In this document: one piece after another, positions 35,877-44,923 of the stretch
Numbering within the stretch: the first letter of the stretch is position 1
Layout: each line of letters starts with the position of its first letter
Source: Sphingomonas elodea ATCC 31461
GTDB lineage: Bacteria > Pseudomonadota > Alphaproteobacteria > Sphingomonadales > Sphingomonadaceae
Reading direction: 5' to 3'
DNA: 64,000 bases
Assembly: GCF_000226955.1 (NCBI RefSeq)
Contig: NZ_AGFU01000055.1
Coordinates: forward strand, 1 to 64,000
Position numbers and translations under genes: made by a program
The notes under the pieces: generated by a model
Database searches by the model: none
What the model was told of the DNA's origin: nothing
Seen by the model: only the letters and a program-made list of their open reading frames with translations

Positions 35877-36443
35877 ATGGTCAAGCTGAACAAGATCTAC
35901 ACCCGCACCGGCGATGCCGGCACCACCGGTCTCGCCGACGGCTCGCGCGTCTCCAAGGCTTCCGCCCGGCTGGAAGCGATCGGCGACGTCGACGAGGCGA
36001 ACAGCGCGATCGGCGTTGCGCGCACGGCGCTGGCCGCCGGCGACCCGCTCGATGCCACGCTCGCCCGCATCCAGAACGACCTGTTCGATCTCGGCGCCGA
36101 TCTCGCCACGCCGGGCGATCGCGAGGGCGCACTGCGGATCACGCCGGCGCAGGTCGAATGGCTCGAATCGGCGATCGACGATCTGAACGCGGCGCTTGCG
36201 CCGCTCAACAGCTTCGTGCTGCCCGGCGGCAGCCCCGCCGCCGCCGCGGTGCACCTTGCCCGGGCGATTACCCGCCGGGCCGAACGTGCCGCCGTCGCCG
36301 CCAACGATCAGGGCACGCTGAGCACCAACGCCTTGGTTTACCTCAACAGACTCTCGGATTTTTTGTTCGTGGCGGCCCGCCACCTGAACCAAAATGGCAG
36401 CGACGACGTTTTGTGGGTGCCTGGGGGGCCGCGTAACCAATAG
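35877..36443 (+). CDS. Cob(I)alamin adenosyltransferase, PduO type
   Basis: 188 residues. The PduO-type ATR signature is KIYTRTGDAGTTGLADGSRVSK at the N-terminus, with GDVDEANSAIGVA, RITPAQVEWLE and the end LSDFLFVAARHLN. It transfers the 5'-deoxyadenosyl group from ATP to cob(I)alamin to make coenzyme B12. No other cobalamin gene is in the window, so it probably works in salvage or in loading of a B12 enzyme elsewhere. It precedes egtB by 64 bp, but a link is not implied. Confidence 0.93.
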   Translation: MVKLNKIYTRTGDAGTTGLADGSRVSKASARLEAIGDVDEANSAIGVARTALAAGDPLDATLARIQNDLFDLGADLATPGDREGALRITPAQVEWLESAIDDLNAALAPLNSFVLPGGSPAAAAVHLARAITRRAERAAVAANDQGTLSTNALVYLNRLSDFLFVAARHLNQNGSDDVLWVPGGPRNQ

Positions 36444-36507
36444 CACTCGATCCCCGCATCCCACCGTATGGGTTGTCCCGGCAACGGGCTTGCGGTAGGA
36501 GAACAGA

Positions 36508-37770
36508 GTGAGAACAAGCCCGGTCATCGCCACGGCTCCCGACGCCCTTGCCAGCCGGTTTCTCGCTGTGCGGAACCTGAGTACCGCACTGGTCGCCACG
36601 CTTTCCGACGCAGATGCGACGATCCAGTCGATGGACGACGCCTCGCCCGCCAAATGGCACCTGGCGCACACCAGCTGGTTCTTCGAGACCTTCGTGCTGC
36701 GCGATCATGTCGCCGGCTATCGAATTTTTGACGAGCGCTGGCCCTTCCTGTTCAACAGCTATTACGAGGCGGAGGGCCAGCGCCATGCCCGCCCCCGCCG
36801 CGGCATGCTCTCGCGGCCCACGCTGGACGAAGTGCACGAGTATCGCGCGGCGGTGGATGCCGCGCTGCTCGCCGTGCTGCCGGAGCTGCCGCCGGCCGCG
36901 CTGGATCTGGTCGCGCTCGGTTGCCAGCACGAGCAGCAGCATCAGGAATTGCTGCTGACCGATATCCTCCATCATTTCTCGGTCAATCCGCTGGAGCCGG
37001 CCGTCTGGCCCGGCGCGGCCAAGGTGCCGGTAGCAATGCCCGGCCCGATCGGCTGGATCGAAGGTCGCACCGGCCAAGTCTCGGTCGGCTGCGAGAAGGA
37101 TGGCGCCTTCGCCTTTGACTGCGAGGGCCCGCGCCATCCCACCCTGCTCCATCCCCATGCGCTTGCCGACCGCACCGTCACCAACGGCGAATGGGCGGCC
37201 TTCATCGCCGAGGGCGGCTATGCCGATCCGCGTCACTGGCTGTCGGACGGCTGGGCCTGGGTGCAGGCAAACCGCATCGCCGCCCCGCTATACTGGCAGG
37301 CGGTGGACGGGGTATGGACCCGCTTCGGGCTCGACGGCCGCCGCCCGATCGATCCGGCTGCGCCGGTCACCCATATCAGCTTCTTCGAGGCCGACGCTTA
37401 TGCCAGCTGGGCCGGCGCCCGGTTGCCGACCGAGTTCGAATGGGAGGCGGCCGCCAGCGGCGCCGATCCCCTTTCGGGCAACCAGCTCGACGCCGCAGGC
37501 CCGGTGGAGCCGCGGCCGTCCACCGGCGGCCCGGCCTGGTTCGGCGACGTGTGGGAATGGACCGGCAGCGCCTATCGGCCCTATCCCGGCTTCCACGCCG
37601 CCGAGGGCGCGGTCGGCGAATATAACGGCAAGTTCATGAGCGGGCAGTTCGTGCTGCGCGGCGGCAGCTGCGCCACCCCGCGCGGCCATGTTCGCGCCAG
37701 CTACCGCAATTTCTTTTATCCCCACCAGCGCTGGCAGTTCACCGGCGTACGTCTGGCGAAGGACCTCTGA
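36508..37770 (+). CDS. egtB: Ergothioneine biosynthesis sulfoxide synthase EgtB
   Basis: 420 residues from a GTG. A DinB-type N-terminal domain supplies the iron site: His54 in WHLAHTSWFFE, and His141 and His145 in CQHEQQHQELL, matching the three-His site of mycobacterial EgtB. A C-terminal formylglycine-generating-like domain follows (NRWEW-type region GDVWEWTGSAYRPYPG and VLRGGSCATPRGHVR). It couples hercynine with a thiol and oxygen. Its stop overlaps the start of egtD by 1 bp. No egtA or egtC is nearby, so the sulfur donor may be cysteine or gamma-glutamylcysteine from elsewhere. Confidence 0.94.
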   Translation: MRTSPVIATAPDALASRFLAVRNLSTALVATLSDADATIQSMDDASPAKWHLAHTSWFFETFVLRDHVAGYRIFDERWPFLFNSYYEAEGQRHARPRRGMLSRPTLDEVHEYRAAVDAALLAVLPELPPAALDLVALGCQHEQQHQELLLTDILHHFSVNPLEPAVWPGAAKVPVAMPGPIGWIEGRTGQVSVGCEKDGAFAFDCEGPRHPTLLHPHALADRTVTNGEWAAFIAEGGYADPRHWLSDGWAWVQANRIAAPLYWQAVDGVWTRFGLDGRRPIDPAAPVTHISFFEADAYASWAGARLPTEFEWEAAASGADPLSGNQLDAAGPVEPRPSTGGPAWFGDVWEWTGSAYRPYPGFHAAEGAVGEYNGKFMSGQFVLRGGSCATPRGHVRASYRNFFYPHQRWQFTGVRLAKDL

Positions 37771-38747
37771 TGCTCAAGCAGGAACTAGAAGACGGCCAGG
37801 CGAGCCTTGCCGACCCCCATTTCCGCGCCGATGTGCTGACCGGCCTCGCCGCCAGCCCGCGCGCGATCCCCGCACGCTGGTTCTACGACCGGCGTGGCTC
37901 GGAGCTGTTCGAGCAGATTACCGAGCTGCCGGAATACTACCCCTCGCGCACCGAAAGCGCGCTGATGGCGTCGATCTCCGCCGATCTCGGCAATCTCGCC
38001 GCCCCCAATGCGGCGGTGGTGGAGTTCGGCTCGGGCTCGTCGGTGAAGACGCCCCGGCTACTGCGCGCGATCGATCCGGCGGCCTATGTGCCGATCGACA
38101 TTTCCGGCGAGTTCCTGCGCCATTCCGCGGCCCAGCTCTCCCAGGCGTTTCCGGGGCTGCCGGTCTATCCGGTGGAAGCCGATTTCCTCCGCCCGGTGCC
38201 GCTGCCCGAGCAGGTCGCGAAGATGCCCAAGCTGGGCTTCTTTCCCGGCTCGACGATCGGCAACATGAATGCCTGGCACGCGGTCGACCTCCTGCGCGCG
38301 ATGCGCGAATGGCTGGGCGAAGGCGCGCGGCTGCTGATCGGGATGGACCGGGTAAAGTCGCCCGAGATCCTCGTCCCGGCGTACGATGACGCCGCGGGCG
38401 TGACGGCGGCGTTCAACCTCAACCTGCTCGAGCGGATCAATCGCGAGCTGGACGGCACGATCCCCATTGATGCCTTTCGCCACCGCGCCATCTGGAACGC
38501 CGATTTCGCCCGAATCGAGATGCATCTGGAAGCGCAGCGCGATATCGACTTCACCGTTGACGGCCGCCCCTTCTCGATGGCCGCGGGCGAGACGATCCAT
38601 ACCGAGAACAGCCACAAATACGGCCCCAACGGCGCCCGCCAGCTGCTCCGTTCGGGCGGCTGGACGCCGATCGAGCAATGGACCGACGCGAACGACTGGT
38701 TCGCGCTGATCCTCTGCGAGGCCCAGCCGCTTCGCCGAGCGCCGTAA
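37770..38747 (+). CDS. egtD: L-histidine N(alpha)-methyltransferase EgtD
   Basis: 325 residues. EgtD trimethylates histidine with SAM to make hercynine, the substrate of EgtB. The opening RWFYDRRGSELFEQITELPEYYPSRTE and the SAM motif VVEFGSGSSVKTPRLL are diagnostic, as are FFPGSTIGNMNA and the C-terminal TENSHKYGP. The start overlaps the last base of the egtB stop, so the two are translationally coupled. A PLP lyase begins 43 bp later in the same direction. Confidence 0.96.
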   Translation: MLKQELEDGQASLADPHFRADVLTGLAASPRAIPARWFYDRRGSELFEQITELPEYYPSRTESALMASISADLGNLAAPNAAVVEFGSGSSVKTPRLLRAIDPAAYVPIDISGEFLRHSAAQLSQAFPGLPVYPVEADFLRPVPLPEQVAKMPKLGFFPGSTIGNMNAWHAVDLLRAMREWLGEGARLLIGMDRVKSPEILVPAYDDAAGVTAAFNLNLLERINRELDGTIPIDAFRHRAIWNADFARIEMHLEAQRDIDFTVDGRPFSMAAGETIHTENSHKYGPNGARQLLRSGGWTPIEQWTDANDWFALILCEAQPLRRAP

Positions 38748-38790
38748 CAGACCGTTGACCGGGCGTGTGCCAGGCAGCAAGGGTCTGGCC

Positions 38791-39789
38791 ATGCGCTTCT
38801 TTTCGGACAATGCCGCCGCCGTCTGCCCGCCCGTGCTCCAGGCGCTGGTCGATGCCAACACGCTCGACACCGCCTATGACGGCGATGCCTGGTCGAAGCG
38901 GCTCGACGGTGCCTTTTCCGATCTGTTCGGCACCCAGGTTCGCGCGCTGTGGGTGCCGACCGGCACGGCGGCCAACTGCCTCGCGCTGACCGCGCTCTGC
39001 CCGCCGCATGGCGGCATCGTCTGCCACCGCGACGCGCACATCAATTGCGACGAGGGCGGCGCGCCCGAATTCTACACCCACGGCGCCAAGCTGCTCACTG
39101 CCACCGGCCCCGGCGCCAAGCTGACGCCCGACGCGATCCGCGCGGTGATCGATCCGATCCGCAACGACGTGCACCAGGTGCAGCCGCACGCCATCTCGAT
39201 CACCAACGCGACCGAATATGGGCTGGTCTACACGCCCGACGAGGTCGCCGCGATCGGCGATCTGGCCAGGGCCCGCAGGCTGGGCCTGCACATGGACGGC
39301 GCGCGCTTCGCCAATGCCGTGGCACATTGCGGCTGCCATCCGGGCGACGTCACCTGGCGCGCGGGCGTCGACGCGCTCAGCTTCGGCTTCGTCAAGAACG
39401 GCGGCATGAGCGCCGAGGCACTGGTGTTCTTCCGCCCGGAACTCGCCGACGTCACGCTTTACCGCCGCAAGCGCGCCGGTTTGCTCTTCTCCAAGGGCCG
39501 CTACCTCGCCGCGCAGCTGCTGGCGATGCTCGAGAATGACGTCTGGCTGGCCAATGCCCGCGCCGCCAATGCAGGCGCCGGGCTGCTGGCAGCAGCGGCG
39601 GGCGACCGGCTGGTCCACCCCGTCCAGGCCAATGAAGTGTTCCTGAGGGCCACCCCGGAGGAAGCCGCGGCCTTGCGCGCGCTGGGCTTCGATTTCTACG
39701 ACTGGGCCGAGGGCGAGGTGCGTCTCGTCACCAGCTGGGACCAGGCCGAGGACGCGATCCGCCCCCTGGCGCAAGCGATCGCGGCGCTG
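38791..39789 (+). CDS. Threonine-aldolase/beta-eliminating-lyase family PLP enzyme
   Basis: About 333 residues from the ATG at 38791, which follows AAGGG; the stop is at 39790-39792. The opening FFSDNAAAVCPPVLQAL and YDGDAWSKRL match low-specificity threonine aldolase type enzymes (Beta_elim_lyase fold, type I PLP). The HMDGARFANAV motif contacts PLP, and the Schiff-base Lys lies in SFGFVKNGGMSAEALV. Annotated family reactions are threonine aldol cleavage or beta-elimination. Directly after egtBD, a C-S lyase step like EgtE is a plausible inference, not proven. The DMT transporter start overlaps its stop by 4 bp. Confidence 0.85.
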
Positions 39790-40709
39790 TGATCGGCGCA
39801 CCGGCACCCCCGCGATCGGCGCGGATCACCGTGCTGATCCCGTTCCTGCTGGTGACGCTGATCTGGGGCTCGACCTGGCTCGTCATCAAGGACCAGCTGG
39901 CGGTGGTGCCGCCCAGCTGGTCGGTGAGCTATCGCTTCCTCGTCGCCGGGGTGACGACATTGCTGTGGGCCGCCTCCCGCCGCGACCGGCTATGGCTCGA
40001 CGCCCGGGGGTTCGCCTTTGCGGGCGCCCTGGGGCTCGCCCAGTTCGTGCTGAACTTCAATTTCGTCTACCGGGCCGAGGCGCATGTCACCTCGGGCGTG
40101 GTCGCGGTGGTCTATGCGCTGCTGCTGGTGCCGAACGCGATTCTCGCGCGGATTTTCCTCGGCCAGAAGATGGGGCGGCAGCTGCTGCTCGGATCGGTGG
40201 TGGCGATGGCCGGTGTTGCGCTGCTGTTCGTTCATGAAGCGCGGCTCAACCCCGTCGGGCCGCACGAGGCGCTGATCGGGATCGGCATAGCGCTGGCCGG
40301 CGTGCTTTCCGCCTCGGTCGCCAACGTGATGCAGGCAACGGGCACCGCCAAGGCCTATCCGATGGCCTCCACGCTCGGCTGGGCGATGCTGATCGGCGCC
40401 GCGCTCGACGCCGGCTTCGCGCTGGCCACGGTCGGCCCGCCCGTGATCGAGACCCGGCCGGCCTATCTGCTCGGCATCGTCTATCTGGGGGTGATCGGTT
40501 CCTCGATCACCTTCACCATCTATTTCCAGCTGATCCGCACCATCGGCCCCGCCAAGGCGGCCTATACCAGCGTGCTGATCCCGGTGATCGCGATGCTGCT
40601 GTCGACGCTGTTCGAAGGCTATCGCTGGTCGCTGCTGGCGGTGGGCGGCGGCGTGCTGGTGCTGGTGGGGCTGGTGCTGGCCTTGAGGGCGCGCAGGCCC
40701 AACCGGTAA
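39789..40709 (+). CDS. EamA/DMT-family transporter
   Basis: 306 residues with ten predicted membrane helices in the typical two EamA repeats. It opens VLIPFLLVTLIWGSTWLVIKDQ and contains FNFVYRAEAHVTSGVVAVVYALL and GVIGSSITFTIYFQLI. Family members export amino acids, nucleosides or other metabolites. The GTG start overlaps the PLP-lyase stop (GTGA), so they share one transcript. The last 91 bp overlap, on the other strand, with the SDR-like gene. Confidence 0.88.
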   Translation: MIGAPAPPRSARITVLIPFLLVTLIWGSTWLVIKDQLAVVPPSWSVSYRFLVAGVTTLLWAASRRDRLWLDARGFAFAGALGLAQFVLNFNFVYRAEAHVTSGVVAVVYALLLVPNAILARIFLGQKMGRQLLLGSVVAMAGVALLFVHEARLNPVGPHEALIGIGIALAGVLSASVANVMQATGTAKAYPMASTLGWAMLIGAALDAGFALATVGPPVIETRPAYLLGIVYLGVIGSSITFTIYFQLIRTIGPAKAAYTSVLIPVIAMLLSTLFEGYRWSLLAVGGGVLVLVGLVLALRARRPNR

Positions 40710-41446
40710 TCGGTGTAGCGCGGCCGCCAGCCGAGCAGCCGCTTCGCCTTCCCGTTCGCGACGCGGCGATTCTCGGCATAAAAGGCGCGCGAGGCGGGGC
40801 TCAGCGCCACCTCGTCCGGCGTGACGGCAGGTCCGGGATCGATGCCGAGCAGTTCGGCCGCATAGGCGAGCACCTCGGCCTGCGGCGCGGGAAGATCATC
40901 GGCGAGGTTGTACGCGCCGGGCGGCCCGTCGAACGCGGCGATCACACCCGCCACCAGATCGTCGACATGCACCCGGCTGAACACCTGGCCGGGGAAGAAC
41001 ACCCGTACCGCCCCCGCCGCCATCCGCTCCAGCGCCGAGCGTTCGGGGCCGTAGATGCCCGGCAGGCGGAAGACATGCGCGTTGGGCAGGCCGCCCCAGC
41101 CGCGATCGGCATCGAGCCTGCCGCCCCGTCGCCCGCGCAGCGGCGCGCGCTCGTCCACCCAGCCGCCGCCGGTATCGCCATAGACGCCGGTGGAGGAGAG
41201 ATAGCCGAGCCACGCGCCGCTGGCGGCGAGATCGGTGCCATAGGCGGCGAGCACCGGATCGACCTCGCCCGGCGGGATGCTCGACAGGATGTGCGTCGCC
41301 GCCGCGATCTCGGCCCGGGTGCGGTCGCGATCGTCGAAGGTGGCGCGCGTTACCGTCGCCACCGTGCCGCCCCCGCCCGCCACCGCCGCCATCAGCCGCG
41401 ACGCGGTATAGCCGGGGCCGAAGACCAGCAGGCGCACCGCGATCAC
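40619..41446 (-). CDS. NAD(P)-dependent SDR/epimerase-like protein
   Basis: 275 residues. It opens RLLVFGPGYTASRL, a dinucleotide-binding loop, with STGVYGDTGGGWVDE and FRLPGIYGPERSAL as in atypical extended SDRs (YeeZ/UspA-like). The GTG start overlaps the stop of the upstream M28 peptidase by 3 bp, so translation is coupled. The Ser/Thr/Pro-rich tail (final 23 residues) is unlike the family and is encoded opposite the DMT transporter, a 91-bp convergent overlap. The substrate is unknown. Confidence 0.82.
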   Translation of the reverse strand: MIAVRLLVFGPGYTASRLMAAVAGGGGTVATVTRATFDDRDRTRAEIAAATHILSSIPPGEVDPVLAAYGTDLAASGAWLGYLSSTGVYGDTGGGWVDERAPLRGRRGGRLDADRGWGGLPNAHVFRLPGIYGPERSALERMAAGAVRVFFPGQVFSRVHVDDLVAGVIAAFDGPPGAYNLADDLPAPQAEVLAYAAELLGIDPGPAVTPDEVALSPASRAFYAENRRVANGKAKRLLGWRPRYTDYRLGLRALKASTSPTSTSTPPPTASSDQR

Positions 41447-43062
41447 TGCGCCCCCGCGCCTCCGAACAGCGTCCCGAAGAAGTCGCCCTTGTTCCAGCTC
41501 GGCCGTGCATCGCCATTGGCCAGCGCCTGCACCGTGGCGAGGCCGACATGCTTGTACTTCACTGCCGAATCCCAGTTGAACGGCAGATCGATCTGGTCCG
41601 ACGGCTTATGGTAATTCTCGTCTAGGAACTTGCGCGCCGCCACCGCGCCCGTACCGCCCGGGCCGGTATCGATCGACACCGCCGGGATGCCCGCCTGCAC
41701 GAAGCTGTAATGGTCCGAGCGGACGAAGAACATTTCCTCGGGCTCGGGATCGGGGACCACGCCCAGCCCCTCGGCCTTGGCGGCCGCCGCGACCGCCGGG
41801 CCGATGCTCGAACGCTCGCCGCCCAGCACGACGAGGTCTACCAGCGGGTAGGTGAGGATCGGCATGTCGAAGTTCACATCCGCGACGATCGCGCTCTTGG
41901 GGACCGTGGGGTAATGCGCGAAATAGTCGGAACCGATAAGCCCCTTCTCTTCCGCCGTCAGCGCCACGAACAGCAGCGAGCGGCGCGGCCGCGTGCCGCT
42001 TTCCTGGATCGCCCTGGCGATCTCCAGCACCATCGACACGCCGATCGCATTGTCCATCGCGCCATTGTAGATCACATCGCCCTTCACCCGCTCGCCCACG
42101 CCGACGTGATCGAGATGCGCGGAGAGCACCACCGTCTGCGCCTTCAGCGTGGGATCGCTGCCCTCGATCATGCCGACGACGTTGCGGCTGTCGCGCGTCG
42201 TCAGCCGGGTCTTGCTGGCGAGTGCCAGCGTGCCGGCGAGCGCGCCGGTCGGCATGCGGCCGCCCCTGGTCTGCGCGGCGAGCACGTCAGCCCAGCGGAT
42301 CTTCGCCCCCTCGAACAGCTTGGCGGCCCCCGCCTGGCCCAGTTGGCCGACAACCGGCGCGGTGGGCGACACGGTGTTGGCGACGCCGTCGGGGCCCACC
42401 CAACCAGTGCGCGGATAGGCGTAAAAGGGTGCGAACTTCTCAAGGCTGAACTTCTTCGCGCGTTCCACCGTCTCGACGATCAGCACCGCCTTGGCCCCAC
42501 GCGCCGCGGCCAGCCGCGCCTTCTGCCCGTCATCGCCGAAATGGGCGTTGACCTCGTTGGGCAGACCCTTGGGCGTGCCGGCCAGGATCGCGACGATCTT
42601 GCCGCGCACGTCGAGGCCCTTGTAATCGTCGCGCCTGCCCTCGGGATAGACGATCCCGTAGCCGGCGAACACGACCCCGCCCTCCGCCTTGAAATCGGGC
42701 GCGGAAGGAATCGGCTCGTTCACGAAATCGGTGCCGAAGGCAAGCGCCACCTCCTTTCCGCCGCGCTTCAGCGTCCACGCCGCCTTCTCGGCGGGGCGAT
42801 AGGTGGTGAGCTTCACCGGCTGGAACCAGCTGCCGGCAGCCCCCGGCTTGAGACCGATCGCGGCCATCCGCGCAGCGACATATTCGGCCGCGACGTCGAA
42901 GTCGCGGGTCCCCGCCTCGCGACCGCGCAGCGCGTCCGAGGCGAGGAACTGGACATGCGCCTTCAGCGCCGCCTGTTCCGGGTTGAGCGGGGCCGCCTGC
43001 TGCGCCAGCGCCGGGCTGGCGAGCAGGAGAAGGGCGAACAGCGGGCGAAGCTTCATCACCAT
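41443..43062 (-). CDS. M28-family secreted metallopeptidase (copy A)
   Basis: 539 residues with a Sec signal (LFALLLLASPALAQ). A PA-type insert (about 150-270, GGVVFAGYGI and VRGKIVAILAG) sits before the M28 zinc domain, with LSAHLDHVGVGE, NGAMDNAIGVSMVLEIAR, LTAEEKGLIGSDYF, DVNFDMP and FFVRSDHYSF giving the expected His/Asp/Glu metal and catalytic residues. It hydrolyses peptides in the periplasm. It lies 15 bp after copy B in the same direction. Its stop overlaps the SDR-like start. Confidence 0.93.
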   Translation of the reverse strand: MVMKLRPLFALLLLASPALAQQAAPLNPEQAALKAHVQFLASDALRGREAGTRDFDVAAEYVAARMAAIGLKPGAAGSWFQPVKLTTYRPAEKAAWTLKRGGKEVALAFGTDFVNEPIPSAPDFKAEGGVVFAGYGIVYPEGRRDDYKGLDVRGKIVAILAGTPKGLPNEVNAHFGDDGQKARLAAARGAKAVLIVETVERAKKFSLEKFAPFYAYPRTGWVGPDGVANTVSPTAPVVGQLGQAGAAKLFEGAKIRWADVLAAQTRGGRMPTGALAGTLALASKTRLTTRDSRNVVGMIEGSDPTLKAQTVVLSAHLDHVGVGERVKGDVIYNGAMDNAIGVSMVLEIARAIQESGTRPRRSLLFVALTAEEKGLIGSDYFAHYPTVPKSAIVADVNFDMPILTYPLVDLVVLGGERSSIGPAVAAAAKAEGLGVVPDPEPEEMFFVRSDHYSFVQAGIPAVSIDTGPGGTGAVAARKFLDENYHKPSDQIDLPFNWDSAVKYKHVGLATVQALANGDARPSWNKGDFFGTLFGGAGAQ

Positions 43063-43077
43063 CGGGTCCTTCCGCGC

Positions 43078-44730
43078 TTACTTGGCGCCGGCGCCGTCAT
43101 AGGTGAGGCCGAAGAAATCGCCCTTGTTCCACACCGGCCGTTCGTCGCCGTTCGCGATGGCGTTGGCGATGCGGAAGTTCACGTCGACGAAGCGCACGCC
43201 CGACTGCCAGTTGAGCGCCGGCTGCTGGTCGATCTGGTCCGAGGGCTGGTGGTAGTGGTTCTTCATGAAATGGTCGATCGCCGCGCGGCCCGGCCCACCC
43301 GCACCCGGCCACAGGAACACCGAGGGCACGCCCTTGCGCACGAAGTTATAATGGTCCGAGCGCACGAAGATGTTCTCGCCCGGCAGCGGATCGTCGGACA
43401 TCTTCACGCCGATCTCCGCCGCCGCCTTGGCGACGATCGGCCCCAGCGTGGAATGGTTGGCGCCGTACACCACGATATCCTCGAACGGATAGGTGATGAT
43501 CGGCATGTCGAGATTGACGTCGGCGACGATCGTGCCCTTCACCGTGGGGTTGTTCGAGAAATAGTCGGAGCCGACCAGCCCCTTCTCTTCCGCCGTCACC
43601 GCCAGGAACAGGATCGAACGCCGCGGCTTGGTGCCGGCGGCCTTGAAGCGCTTGGCCTCCTCGATCAGCGACGCGGTGCCGATCGCGTCGTCCAGCGCGC
43701 CGTTGTTGATCGTGTCGCCCTTCGCATCCGGGCGACCGACGCCGATATGATCGAGGTGCGCGGAGAGCACGACCACCTCGCCCGCCAGCTTGGGATCGCT
43801 GCCCTCGATCAGGCCGGCGACGTTGAAGCTCGGCATCGGGGTCAGCACGGTCTTTGCCGCCACGGTGAGCGTGCCCGGCAGCGGCATCGCCTTGAAGGTC
43901 GCGCCGTCGACTTCCGCCGCCTTGGCGATCGTCGCCCAGGGGGTCTTGGCGCCGGCGAACAGCTTCTCGGCACCCGCCATGCTCAGCATGCCGAGACCGG
44001 GCGTGCCGGGGGCAGAGATATGCCCGGTGCCATCGGCATTGCCCCAGGTAACGCGCGGACGGTTGCCATAGGCGGCGTACATCGCGAACGGCCGGCTCTT
44101 GGCCGTGATCGGCGATTCGATGGTGATATAGCCGACCGCGCCGTGCTTCTTGGCGATCTCCGCCTTCGCGGCGGGGTTCTGGAAGTGCGCGCCTTCCTCG
44201 CCGGGGAAGCTCTTCGGCGCGCCGCCGAAGAAGGCGACGATCTTGCCCTTCACGTCGACGCCCTTGTAGTCGTCTCGGCCCAGCCCGACGATGCCGTAGC
44301 CGACGAACACCACCGGCGCGGTGACGCTGTATTCGGGCTTTTCCGGGTTCGCGCCGACGATGAAGTCCTTGCCCGCGACCAGCGCGACCGGCGCCGCCTT
44401 GCCCTTGCCGATCGACATCGCGCCGGTGCCGTCCAGCTTGTAGCTGATCAGCGGCACCTTCTGGAGATAGCCGCCGTCATCGCCGGCCGGCTTCAGCCCG
44501 GCGGCATAGAATTGCGCGGCGACATAGTTGGCCGCGATCTCGAATTCGGGCGTGCCGGCCTCGCGGCCCTTCAGCGCGTCCGAGGCCAGGAACATCACAT
44601 GGCTTTTCAACGCGGCCTGATCGGCGGGCAGCGGCGCGGTGATGATCGCATTCCGCTCGGCGGCGGTCTGGGCAAGGGCGGGCGAGGCCAGGCAGAGAAT
44701 GAGGGCAAGCGGCGCGGTCGAACGAAGCAT
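43078..44730 (-). CDS. M28-family secreted metallopeptidase (copy B)
   Basis: 550 residues from the ATG at 44730 with AGGGAT upstream; an in-frame 5' extension lacks a ribosome site. Signal peptide LRSTAPLALILCLASPALAQT. The domain order and key motifs (LSAHLDHIGVGRPD, NGALDDAIGTASLIEEA, VTAEEKGLVGSDYF, DVNLDMP, IFVRSDHYNFV) closely parallel copy A, so the two are tandem paralogs. They form one transcript leading to the SDR-like gene. It is divergent from pepN across 193 bp with no convincing operator. Confidence 0.93.
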   Translation of the reverse strand: MLRSTAPLALILCLASPALAQTAAERNAIITAPLPADQAALKSHVMFLASDALKGREAGTPEFEIAANYVAAQFYAAGLKPAGDDGGYLQKVPLISYKLDGTGAMSIGKGKAAPVALVAGKDFIVGANPEKPEYSVTAPVVFVGYGIVGLGRDDYKGVDVKGKIVAFFGGAPKSFPGEEGAHFQNPAAKAEIAKKHGAVGYITIESPITAKSRPFAMYAAYGNRPRVTWGNADGTGHISAPGTPGLGMLSMAGAEKLFAGAKTPWATIAKAAEVDGATFKAMPLPGTLTVAAKTVLTPMPSFNVAGLIEGSDPKLAGEVVVLSAHLDHIGVGRPDAKGDTINNGALDDAIGTASLIEEAKRFKAAGTKPRRSILFLAVTAEEKGLVGSDYFSNNPTVKGTIVADVNLDMPIITYPFEDIVVYGANHSTLGPIVAKAAAEIGVKMSDDPLPGENIFVRSDHYNFVRKGVPSVFLWPGAGGPGRAAIDHFMKNHYHQPSDQIDQQPALNWQSGVRFVDVNFRIANAIANGDERPVWNKGDFFGLTYDGAGAK

Positions 44731-44923
44731 CGGATATCCCTGGTGGTCGCAACAATATTTCAAGCCTAGCAGCGCTTCGGGGTCCGTCAATCGGGTGAAC
44801 CGTTCGTCGCAGTAATTCCTTGCCGCACCATTGTCGCTGCGCGGCAAGCATCGCCCTTTCCGAACGGGGAAATCGACAGAATTACAGTAGCAGGCGGGGT
44901 GCCTTCTCCTATATCGAACCGGT

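Noticed and set aside
41710-44769. Antisense open frame of about 1,000 codons over the M28 peptidases.
   Set aside because: It mirrors the codon pattern of the real genes on the other strand, its codons would be poor, and its protein has no family motif. The same applies to long antisense frames over phaC (18126-20372) and ctaC/ctaD (61297-63972).
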